A stretch of DNA of 64,000 nucleotides from Vibrio sp. BS-M-Sm-2 (GTDB lineage: Bacteria; Pseudomonadota; Gammaproteobacteria; Enterobacterales; Vibrionaceae), in the NCBI RefSeq assembly GCF_041504345.1, contig NZ_CP167894.1:2976001-3040000 (forward strand), read 5' to 3'. This document shows positions 8,838 through 17,291 of the stretch, in pieces. The notes beneath the pieces are model-generated. The model made no database searches and had not been told where the DNA came from. It worked only from the letters and a program-made list of their open reading frames with translations. Numbering within the stretch: the stretch's first letter is position 1; every line of letters starts with the position of its first letter. The translations under genes were made by a program, and so were the position numbers.

Positions 8838-9405
8838 TACCCGCCACCAATTAATTTATAAACATCCAGCGCTTCAATAAATTGTTAATCACTGCTGTTG
8901 CATATAAATTCAACCATCAGTTTTGTCTGAATTAGTGCATCGAATTTTCCGTTTTGGTGCAGTGCATTATGCTGTTTTGTATAAAGTGATAACCCTCACA
9001 AATAGTGGAGTCTATTTAGGGGATATGTGATGTGCAATTAGATTTCATGTGGCATTAATGTTAATTTGCTGGCGGTGTTCTAGCATAAGATGCTAAAAAA
9101 AAGTATCAATACAGATACATCAACACTAAAGGCTGTTTTTTAATTAATCCTTATGTGTAACTCACTATTCATTAGGTTTTTATTAGAGATTTACACTATT
9201 ACCTTAAGTAATTCGGAGAATTATCCGATTTTTTGCGACTTGTTTATGGCAAATTACTTCAATGGTTGATAGTGTGTGCCTCAATCTTTGTAAGGTTTTA
9301 GATTTTTATGCTTAAATTTTGAGCTAAATAAATCTAAATCACTGCCGTTCAGTGAACCTAGCAAAGAAGTCATGGATGCAATACGGAAAACTTGGAGTTT
9401 ATTAA
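8838..9405 (+). promoter_or_regulatory. long upstream region of oppA
   Basis: 570 AT-rich bases without a credible gene, holding the opp promoter and leader. A perfect inverted repeat TAGCAT-AAG-ATGCTA lies at 9081-9095, and an imperfect GTATCAATACAGATAC follows at 9103-9118. oppA leaders in related bacteria are targets of Hfq small RNAs, but I cannot point to a pairing site here. GGAG lies 9 bases before the oppA ATG. Confidence 0.4.
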
Positions 9406-11038
9406 ATGTACAAGAATAAAATCACTCAGTCCCTTCTTCTAGGTGCTGGTTTGGCAGTGGCTGCCACGTCTACTCTTTCTATCGCTGCTGAAGTTCCAGC
9501 AGGTACAGAATTAGCAAAAGTTCAAGAACTTGTTCGCGGTAACGGTACTGAAGTTGCGACTATCGACCCACACAAATCTCAAGGTGTACCAGAATCTCAC
9601 GTAATTCGTGATCTTCTAGAAGGTCTAGTGAACCAAGACGGCGACGGTAATACTATCCCTGGTGTTGCTGAAAGCTGGGAAACGACAGACAACAAAACAT
9701 TCACTTTCCACCTACGTAAAGATGCAAAATGGTCTAACGGCGATCCTGTAACAGCTGAAGATTTCGTATACAGCTGGCAACGTGCAGTCGATCCTGCAAC
9801 GGCTTCTCCATACGCTTGGTACATGGAATATACCAAGATGGCGAATGCGAAGGACATCGTAGCGGGCAAGAAAGACAAGAGCGAGCTAGGCGTTAAAGCT
9901 GTAGATGCAAACACTCTTGTTGTTGAATTAGAAACAGCGGTACCATACTTCGTAATGATGATGGGCCACACAACAATGAAGCCAGTACACCAAGCGACTG
10001 TTGAAAAATACGGCGATCAGTGGACTAAGCCTGAAAACTTTGTTGGCAACGGAGCATTCTCTGTTGATAAATGGGTTGTTAATGAGCGTTTAGTTCTAAA
10101 ACGTAACGACCAATACTGGAACAACGATAAGACGGTTCTAAACAAAGTAACCTTCTTGCCAATCGAAAACCAAGTAGCGGAAATGAACCGCTTCCTATCT
10201 GGTGAAATCGACTTCACAAACGAACTTCCAACTGAGCACTTCAAGCGCCTTCAAAAAGAATACGCGGAAGATGTATCTGTAGCGGGTAACCTATGTACTT
10301 ACTACTACATCTTCAACACGAAGAAAGCACCATTTGATGATGTTCGAGTTCGTCAAGCAATCTCTTACGCAATCGACCGTGATATCGTAACAGGTGCGAT
10401 CCTAGCGCAAGGTCAAAAACCTGCGTATTTCCTAACGCCTGAAATCACAGCTGGCTTCTGATCCTGAGCTACCTGCTTACGGCAAGATGTCTCAGAAAGA
10501 GCGTAACGCTGAAGCGGAACGTCTTCTTGAAGAAGCGGGCTACGGTAAAGACAACCCACTTAAATTCAACCTACTTTACAACACTTCAGAGAACCACAAG
10601 AAGATTGCTGTAGCGCTAGGTTCTATGTGGAAGAAAACACTGGGTCTTTCTGTAACACTTGAGAACCAAGAGTGGAAAACGTACCTATCTTCTAAAGATT
10701 CTGGTGACTTCGAAGTAGCACGTGCTGGTTGGTGTGGTGACTACAATGAAGCGTCTTCGTTCCTAACGCTAATGAAGAGTAACAACACTACCGGTGGTGT
10801 TCACTACGACAGCGCGGCTTACGACCAGATCATCGATAAAGCACTTAACTCAACTTCAGAAGAAGAGCGTAAAGCACTTTACCTAGAAGCTGAGGCGCTA
10901 ATGGCAAACGACATGCCAATCGCTCCTATCTACCAATACGTTAAATCTCGTCTACTTAACCCGCATGTTGGTGGTTTCCCAATCAACAACGCGGAAGACA
11001 AGATCTTCTCGAAAGACCTATACATCAAAGCTCAATAA
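9406..11038 (+). pseudogene. oppA: oligopeptide ABC transporter substrate-binding protein OppA, frameshifted
   Basis: OppA is the periplasmic peptide-binding protein of the Opp importer (SBP family 5). A signal peptide (cleavage near SIAAE) opens the first frame, which runs to a TGA at 10459-10461 after PEITAGF. The rest of the protein continues without loss in the next frame: SDPELPAYGK (10457-10486), then MSQKERNAEAERLLEEAGYG to the stop at 11038. The joined product would be about 543 residues, the family's normal length. The break equals one inserted base or two lost bases, for example loss of one CT from TTCTCTGAT. Both halves are well conserved, including the DYNE segment, so the event is recent or is a sequence error. 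Without OppA the importer would lack its binding protein. Confidence 0.85.
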
Positions 11039-11152
11039 TAAGCTTCGATTCTAAAAAGTTAATATAACTATAACGATACAGGCACTACATGCGCAGGGCG
11101 CGCATGTAGCGTCTTTCTAATTTTAATTGTCACAGACTGAAAGAGTGAGTTT

Positions 11153-12073
11153 ATGCTTAAATTCATTATGAAAAGGATATTTGAAGCGATTCCAACCATG
11201 TTGGTGTTGATCACTATATCTTTCTTTCTCATGCGTTTCGCACCGGGTAACCCGTTTTCAAGCGAACGTCCATTACCGCCAGAAGTTATGGCTAACATCG
11301 AAGCTAAATATGGCTTAGATAAACCAGTATTTGAACAATACACCACGTATTTGACAAATATCTTACAAGGTGACTTCGGTCCCTCGTTTAAATACCAAGA
11401 TTACACAGTAAATGAGCTGATCGCGGTTGCACTTCCAGTATCTGCGAAGGTAGGTTTCGTTGCCTTTATCTTCACACTATTGATGGGGGTCACCGTCGGG
11501 ACGATTGCTGCCTTGAAGCACAATACCTGGGTCGACTACACCATAATGTCGACCGCCATGCTCGGGGTGGTGATGCCATCCTTCGTGTTGGCACCGGCGC
11601 TTATTTACCTTTTCTCCCTGCACTGGAACATATTCCCAGCAGGTGGCTGGCATGGCGGTACATTCATGTACATCGTGCTGCCTGTTATCGCGATGTCTCT
11701 TCTTTACGTAGCAACCTTTGCTCGTATTACTCGCGGTAGCATGATTGAAACGCTAAACAGTAACTTTATCCGAACTGCACGTGCAAAAGGTCTAAGCTAC
11801 CGTTATATCATTCTAAAACATGCACTTAAGCCAGCAATGCTGCCTGTTGTTTCTTACATGGGGCCTGCGTTCGTAGGTATCATCACAGGATCAGTTGTGG
11901 TTGAAACCATCTTCGGCCTACCAGGTATCGGTAAGCTGTTTGTTAACGCCGCGTTTAACCGTGACTACTCGCTAGTAATGGGTGTAACCATCTTGATTGG
12001 TTTCCTATTCATCTTGTTCAACGCAATCGTTGATATTTTGCTAGCGCTGATTGACCCGAAAATTCGCTACTAA
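11153..12073 (+). CDS. oppB: oligopeptide ABC transporter permease OppB
   Basis: OppB is one of the two inner-membrane channel subunits of the peptide importer. The 306 residues have six predicted membrane segments and the binding-protein-dependent permease motif in the last cytoplasmic loop (RTARAKGLSYRYIILKHALKP), which contacts the ATPases. The length equals E. coli OppB (306). The ATG is 114 bases after oppA, and oppC begins 12 bases later. No defect is seen. Confidence 0.96.
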   Translation: MLKFIMKRIFEAIPTMLVLITISFFLMRFAPGNPFSSERPLPPEVMANIEAKYGLDKPVFEQYTTYLTNILQGDFGPSFKYQDYTVNELIAVALPVSAKVGFVAFIFTLLMGVTVGTIAALKHNTWVDYTIMSTAMLGVVMPSFVLAPALIYLFSLHWNIFPAGGWHGGTFMYIVLPVIAMSLLYVATFARITRGSMIETLNSNFIRTARAKGLSYRYIILKHALKPAMLPVVSYMGPAFVGIITGSVVVETIFGLPGIGKLFVNAAFNRDYSLVMGVTILIGFLFILFNAIVDILLALIDPKIRY

Positions 12074-12085
12074 CAGGGACTGGTT

Positions 12086-12987
12086 ATGTTGAAGAAAAAG
12101 AAAATTTAGAAGCGATCGAAAAGTTCTCTGAGAGTTTAGAGATTGAAGGTCGTAGTTTGTGGCAGGATGCACGCATTCGTTTCATGCGTAACAAAGCTGC
12201 GATGGTCAGCCTGTTCATCCTTACTATTATGGTACTGGCAGTTATCTTCTTACCGATGCTAGCTCAGTACACTTATGATGATACTGACTGGTACGCAATG
12301 CACGTGGGTCCAAACGCGGATCATTGGTTTGGTACTGATAGTTTAGGCCGTGACTTGTACGTTCGTACGCTTATCGGTGGCCGTATCTCACTAATGGTTG
12401 GTGTGATGGGTGCATTCGTAGCGGTACTTATTGGTACGCTTTACGGTGCAGCTTCTGGCTTCATCGGTGGTCGTACTGACCGAGTGATGATGCGTATCCT
12501 AGAGATCTTGTACGCGGTTCCATTCATGTTCCTAGTTATTGTTCTAGTAACATTCTTTGGTCGTAACATCATCCTTATCTTCGTTGCTATTGGTGCGATT
12601 GCTTGGCTCGATATGGCGCGTATTGTACGTGGTCAAACGCTGAGCTTACGTAGTAAAGAGTTCATTGAAGCAGCACACGTATGTGGTGTGAGCAAATGGA
12701 AGATCATTACACGTCACATCGTACCAAACGTACTGGGTATCGTAGCGGTTTACTCTACGCTGCTTATTCCAAGCATGATCCTTACAGAATCATTCTTATC
12801 TTTCCTTGGTCTTGGTGTTCAAGAGCCTATGACAAGCTGGGGCGCATTGCTTCAAGAAGGTTCGCAAACAATGGAAGTTGCAATTTGGCAACTAACATTC
12901 CCTGCGGCATTCATGGTAGTTACGCTGTTCTGCTTTAACTACGTAGGTGATGGTCTGCGCGACGCGCTTGATCCAAAAGACAGATAA
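12086..12987 (+). CDS. oppC: oligopeptide ABC transporter permease OppC, frameshift near the start
   Basis: OppC is the second channel subunit. From ATG 12086 the reading frame meets TAG after seven codons, but adding one A to the A5 run at 12095-12099 restores MLKKKENLEAIEKFSESLE, continuing to GRSLWQDARIRFM and giving 300 residues (E. coli 302). Downstream of the run everything is intact: an N-terminal OppC-type segment, six membrane spans and the EAAHVCGVSKWKIITRH permease motif. As read, only a TTG at 12157 could open the remaining frame (276 residues), losing the cytoplasmic N-terminus. A homopolymer miscount is the simplest cause. Confidence 0.88.
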
Positions 12988-13029
12988 AGAAATAGCAATT
13001 AAAAGCTATAAAAGATTAAGGAAGCAATA

Positions 13030-14001
13030 ATGAGCTTATTAGATGTCAAAGATCTGCGCGTCGAATTTACCACGCAAGATGGTATCGTAACCGCAGTAAA
13101 CGATCTGAACTTCTCACTCAACCAAGGCGAAACGCTGGGTATCGTGGGTGAGTCAGGTTCAGGTAAATCACAAACTGTATTCTCTATCATGGGTCTGCTG
13201 GCTAAGAACGGCATCATCTCGGGTAGCGCGAAGTTTGAAGGTAAAGAGATTCTTAACCTTCCAGAGAAAGAGCTGAACAAAGTTCGTGCTGAACAGATCG
13301 CGATGATCTTCCAAGATCCGATGACATCATTGAACCCTTACATGAAAGTAAGTGATCAGTTGATGGAAGTACTTATGCTGCACAAAGGCATGGGTAAAGC
13401 AGAGGCGTTTGAAGAATCAGTACGCATGCTTGAAGCGGTTAAAATCCCTGAAGCACGTAAGCGTATCACCATGTACCCACACGAATTTTCTGGCGGTATG
13501 CGTCAGCGTGTGATGATCGCAATGGCACTATTGTGTCGTCCTAAATTGCTTATCGCTGATGAACCAACAACCGCTTTGGATGTAACTATTCAAGCGCAAA
13601 TCATGGAATTGCTGAACGAATTGAAAGATGAGTTCAACACGGCAATCATCATGATCACCCACGATTTGGGTGTGGTTGCAGGTTCATGTGACAAGGTACT
13701 TGTGATGTACGCTGGTCGTACAATGGAGTACGGCACGGTTGATGAAATCTTCTACGAGCCAAGCCACCCATACGCAGAAGGCCTACTGAAAGCGATCCCT
13801 CGTTTGGATACAGAAGGTGAAATTCTACCGACTATTCCAGGTAATCCACCAAACTTACTTCGCCTGCCAACAGGCTGTCCTTACCAAGACCGTTGTCATC
13901 GTGTAATGGACCGTTGTAAGCAAGAAGCACCTATTTTGACGCCATTTGGTAATGACCGTCAGCGTGCTTGTTTTTCTGACTGGGAGACTTGGACAAAATG
14001 A
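13030..14001 (+). CDS. oppD: oligopeptide ABC transporter ATP-binding protein OppD
   Basis: OppD is one of the two ATPases that power peptide import. The 323 residues contain Walker A GESGSGKS at about 40-47, the Q-loop FQDPMTSLN, the ABC signature FSGGMRQR, Walker B LLIADEPTTALD and the H-loop ITHDLGV. The C-terminal Opp-type domain has cysteines (CPYQDRC...RCKQ) that in relatives bind an iron-sulfur cluster. It overlaps oppF by 4 bases. Confidence 0.97.
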   Translation: MSLLDVKDLRVEFTTQDGIVTAVNDLNFSLNQGETLGIVGESGSGKSQTVFSIMGLLAKNGIISGSAKFEGKEILNLPEKELNKVRAEQIAMIFQDPMTSLNPYMKVSDQLMEVLMLHKGMGKAEAFEESVRMLEAVKIPEARKRITMYPHEFSGGMRQRVMIAMALLCRPKLLIADEPTTALDVTIQAQIMELLNELKDEFNTAIIMITHDLGVVAGSCDKVLVMYAGRTMEYGTVDEIFYEPSHPYAEGLLKAIPRLDTEGEILPTIPGNPPNLLRLPTGCPYQDRCHRVMDRCKQEAPILTPFGNDRQRACFSDWETWTK

Positions 14002-14990
14002 GTGTAGATAAGCAGTTATTATTAGATATTAAAGACCTGAAAGTTCACTTTAGCATCGCAGCTAAATCAGCGTGGCCTTGGGCAAAACCGTCAAACCTGA
14101 AAGCCGTTGATGGCGTTGATATTCACCTTTACGAAGGGGAAACGCTGGGTGTAGTAGGTGAGTCTGGTTGTGGTAAATCGACATTTGCTCGTGCAATCAT
14201 TGGTTTGGTTGAAGCGACAGACGGCGAAGTCATGTGGTTAGGCCAAGACCTAACTAAAATGCAGGAAGTGCAGCGTCGTGAAACTCGTAAAGAGATTCAG
14301 ATGATCTTCCAAGATCCACTGGCATCGCTTAACCCGCGTATGTCTGTTGGTGACATCATTGCCGAGCCTCTAGAGACTTTTTACCCAGAACTTTCTAAAC
14401 AGGAAGTGAAGGACCGAGTTAAAGAGATGATGGCAAAGGTTGGTCTACTACCAAACGTAATCAACCGTTACCCACACGAGTTCTCTGGTGGTCAGTGTCA
14501 GCGTATCGGTATCGCACGTGCTCTTATCTTAAAACCTAAGATGATCATCTGTGATGAACCTGTTTCGGCATTGGATGTATCTATCCAAGCTCAAGTAGTT
14601 AACCTTTTGAAGGAATTACAAAAAGAGTTAGGTTTGTCTTTGGTATTCATCGCACACGATTTGTCGGTTGTTAAACACATTTCTGACCGCGTGTTGGTGA
14701 TGTACTTGGGCAACGCGGTAGAACTTGGCGAATCAGATGCATTGTTCTCTGATCCTAAGCACCCATACACCAAAGCGTTGATGTCTGCAGTTCCAATTCC
14801 AGACCCACGCTTAGAGCGCAGCAAAACCATTCAGATGCTGGAAGGTGATCTACCGTCACCAATCAACCCGCCATCAGGTTGTGTGTTCCGTACTCGTTGC
14901 CCGCAAGCAACAGAGGCGTGTGCGCAAACTAAGCCAACGATTCAAGGCGATGACGTTCACGCAGTATCTTGCTTGCACGTACAAGTCTAG
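13998..14990 (+). CDS. oppF: oligopeptide ABC transporter ATP-binding protein OppF
   Basis: OppF is the partner ATPase of OppD. It carries Walker A GESGCGKS, signature FSGGQCQR, Walker B IICDEPVSALD and the C-terminal cysteine motif FRTRCPQATEAC. I chose the ATG at 13998, which forms an ATGA overlap with the oppD stop, giving 330 residues (E. coli 334); an in-frame TTG 9 bases upstream is less likely. A strong terminator closes the operon 35 bases downstream. Confidence 0.96.
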   Translation: MSVDKQLLLDIKDLKVHFSIAAKSAWPWAKPSNLKAVDGVDIHLYEGETLGVVGESGCGKSTFARAIIGLVEATDGEVMWLGQDLTKMQEVQRRETRKEIQMIFQDPLASLNPRMSVGDIIAEPLETFYPELSKQEVKDRVKEMMAKVGLLPNVINRYPHEFSGGQCQRIGIARALILKPKMIICDEPVSALDVSIQAQVVNLLKELQKELGLSLVFIAHDLSVVKHISDRVLVMYLGNAVELGESDALFSDPKHPYTKALMSAVPIPDPRLERSKTIQMLEGDLPSPINPPSGCVFRTRCPQATEACAQTKPTIQGDDVHAVSCLHVQV

Positions 14991-15023
14991 AGCCTATTTA
15001 AAACGGTTCAGCCTGTGACAGGC

Positions 15024-15059
15024 TTAAGCGCGACTAGTTATTAGAGTCGCGCTTTTTTT
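15024..15059 (+). terminator. terminator of the opp operon
   Basis: AAGCGCGACT, loop AGTTATT, AGTCGCGCTT and seven T make a strong Rho-independent terminator. Confidence 0.92.
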
Positions 15060-15112
15060 GTCTTAGGCTTATTGGTTCGCTCAACAAGCTTCATCAAAAT
15101 ATTCGAACAACT

Positions 15113-15153
15113 AAGCCAACTTCTTGTAGTTTTGAAAAAGTTGGCTTTTTTTA
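15113..15153 (+). terminator. second terminator-like hairpin, just upstream of yqjG
   Basis: AAGCCAACTT, a 15-base loop, AAGTTGGCTT, then a T run. It lies 36 bases before yqjG and about 55 bases after the opp terminator. It may be a back-up terminator or an attenuator; TATACT right after the T run (15154-15159) could be a -10 element for yqjG, so the hairpin may simply insulate that promoter. Confidence 0.75.
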
Positions 15154-15188
15154 TACTAGAGAAAAGTTAGCATCACAGAGGTTTGGAT

Positions 15189-16136
15189 ATGGGCAAGTTA
15201 GTTGAAGGTGTTTGGCACGATGTGTGGTACGACACCAAAGAAAGCGGTGGTAAGTTCGTTCGTGAGGATGCGGGCTTTCGCAACTGGGTTGAAAATAAAG
15301 CCGGAGCGCAATTTGAGCCAGAAAGTGGTCGTTACCACCTATACGTATCGTTAGCTTGTCCGTGGGCGCATCGCACGCTGATCTTCCGTGAACTGAAAGA
15401 CCTAACCGATCACATCGATGTGACAGTAGTTTGCCCTGATATGATGAGTGAAGGGTGGCAAATGGGTTTGCCTGAGCCTCTGTTCGGTCACACTCGCATG
15501 CACCAAATCTACACCCAAGCCAAACCGGACTATTCAGGTCGAGTCACGGTTCCTGTTTTATGGGATAAGAAAACCAACACCATCGTGAGCAATGAGTCGT
15601 CTGAAATCATCCGCATGTTCAATTCAGAATTTAATGAGTTAACAGGTAACACCGATGATTACTACCCATGGGAATTGGCGAGCAAGATTGACGAATGGAA
15701 CGACTACATCTATCCGAACATCAATAACGGCGTTTATCGTACCGGCTTTGCGACAACACAAGAGGCTTATGAAGAAGCGTATGACGCGTTATTTGAAGCG
15801 TTAGACAAAGTGAATGCCCATCTTAGCGAGCACCGTTATCTGGCAGGTAATGAGATTACAGAGGCGGATTGGCGGTTGTTTACCACTTTGGTCCGATTCG
15901 ATGCAGTGTATGTGGGTCACTTCAAGTGTAACAAGCAGCGAATTGCGGACTATGAAAATATCCAGGGTTACCTAAAAGAGCTGTATCAGATCGAAGGCAT
16001 CAAAGAAACGACCGACTTTTATCATATTAAGCGTCACTACTATTACAGCCACGCAGGTATTAATCCAACTCAAGTTGTCCCTGTTGGGCCTAACTTGGAT
16101 TTAGATTCCCCGCATAGACGTGATGAGTTAAGCTAA
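15189..16136 (+). CDS. yqjG: glutathionyl-hydroquinone reductase (YqjG family)
   Basis: Members of this Xi-class glutathione transferase family reduce glutathionyl-hydroquinones using glutathione. The 315 residues align with E. coli YqjG (328), with the catalytic cysteine C57 in SLACPWAHRTL and the thioredoxin-fold continuation TVPVLWDKK...IVSNESSEIIRM. The C-terminal helical domain contains the VRFDAVYVGHFKCNK segment. ATG 15189 is chosen over TTG 15183, since MGKLVEGVWHDVWYDTK is the conserved start. Its last 9 bases overlap the convergent diguanylate cyclase gene. Confidence 0.93.
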   Translation: MGKLVEGVWHDVWYDTKESGGKFVREDAGFRNWVENKAGAQFEPESGRYHLYVSLACPWAHRTLIFRELKDLTDHIDVTVVCPDMMSEGWQMGLPEPLFGHTRMHQIYTQAKPDYSGRVTVPVLWDKKTNTIVSNESSEIIRMFNSEFNELTGNTDDYYPWELASKIDEWNDYIYPNINNGVYRTGFATTQEAYEEAYDALFEALDKVNAHLSEHRYLAGNEITEADWRLFTTLVRFDAVYVGHFKCNKQRIADYENIQGYLKELYQIEGIKETTDFYHIKRHYYYSHAGINPTQVVPVGPNLDLDSPHRRDELS

Positions 16137-17111
16137 TATCACTTGATTTCTTCCATTTGATTTCGCTTGATATAGTGCTTTATCAGTTTGTTGAAGCGCT
16201 GTATCAACGCTATGTTCAGAAAGAGATAAAGGAACTAACCCTCCACTAATCGTCACGTTTAGTGAGTGTTCGTTGTCGTAAATTATGTTCTTTTCAATAG
16301 ATTTACGAATCATCTCACTGAAGTGAAAAGCACTGTCTGCATCTGATGCTTCAAATACAATACAAAACTCCTCACCACCAACACGATACAGTTTATCCGA
16401 GCCTGCTGTTTCTTGAATCACCTCACATGTAGACTTGAGAACCGTATCTCCACAACTATGTCCGTAACTATCGTTTATTTTTTTAAAGTGATCTAAGTCG
16501 AAATGGAACAAATAGAGGTTATGTAGGTGGGCTAACTCATGGCTCGCGTCGTGTAATAGGCACAGTCGATTTTTGGCCTCGGTTAGGGAGTCCGTGAGTG
16601 CTAGAGTTTGGAGGTTATGTTGAACCCGTTCTCTTACTTCTTCATAAGCAAATGAAATGATCCATACCGTTATATAAGGCAGAGAAAAATTAAGAAACGC
16701 AAAAGGATTTGTTTGGACGTGGTTTTGATTCACGACAGTTAAGCATGTAACCAGAACTGCCAAGGTTAAAAGGGAGCCAACATAGCGATTGAAAAAAAGG
16801 TGATACAAAAGTGGTAAACAGAATGTCCACAAAATAAGAGCAGAGGACACCTTTGTAACGGTCAATCCATACATGATGATAAATGTAAAAAATGCAGCGA
16901 TGCTTGGGTAGTGCCAACTTCTAATTATATTTTTCTTACTTTCAACAAGTACATAAAAGCAGAACAGTGAGAAAATCAATTCAATAGCTGCGAAAGTATG
17001 CGCACCTATATAAAGGTAATTAAGGCCTGCTAAGCCAAGAGAGATAACACCGAGTGTCACGCACGCAACGGTAAGAACTTGATTTTTTTGGGCACTGATA
17101 GATGGCAGCAT
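16128..17111 (-). CDS. membrane-anchored diguanylate cyclase (GGDEF)
   Basis: The first 150 or so residues are hydrophobic, with about six predicted membrane helices and no recognisable sensor family. A GGDEF domain follows, with active-site GGEEF at 245-249 and the usual FDLDHFKKINDSYGH metal-binding segment, so cyclic di-GMP synthesis is likely. The inhibitory I-site RxxD is absent: the residues five before the motif read AGSD. The enzyme may therefore escape product inhibition through the usual site. It converges on yqjG with a 9-base overlap of the two 3' ends. Confidence 0.9.
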   Translation of the reverse strand: MLPSISAQKNQVLTVACVTLGVISLGLAGLNYLYIGAHTFAAIELIFSLFCFYVLVESKKNIIRSWHYPSIAAFFTFIIMYGLTVTKVSSALILWTFCLPLLYHLFFNRYVGSLLTLAVLVTCLTVVNQNHVQTNPFAFLNFSLPYITVWIISFAYEEVRERVQHNLQTLALTDSLTEAKNRLCLLHDASHELAHLHNLYLFHFDLDHFKKINDSYGHSCGDTVLKSTCEVIQETAGSDKLYRVGGEEFCIVFEASDADSAFHFSEMIRKSIEKNIIYDNEHSLNVTISGGLVPLSLSEHSVDTALQQTDKALYQAKSNGRNQVILA

Positions 17112-17244
17112 AATTTACATGATGAGTCATTAGTCGCTAAATACTAGCAACTAAATTTAAAGAAATCTCTAATATACGTATTTTTAGTAGATGATATTAG
17201 TTAAGTGGTATAGGTCTAATTTGAAAAAATAGATAAGTACAAAT

Positions 17245-17273
17245 AAAAAACCCTCGCGAGTGGCGAGGGTTTT
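17245..17273 (-). terminator. terminator of pta
   Basis: On the minus strand, CCCTCGC-CACTC-GCGAGGG is followed by TTTTTTATTT. It is placed 19 bases after the pta stop. Confidence 0.9.
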
Positions 17274-17291
17274 GCATAGTAGAAACAGCAA

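Noticed and set aside
10453..10465. Programmed +1 frameshift at the oppA break, like prfB
   Set aside because: TTC-TGA resembles a shift at a UGA, but tRNA-Phe would re-pair poorly with UCU, there is no internal Shine-Dalgarno-like stimulator in front, and recoding is not known for OppA.
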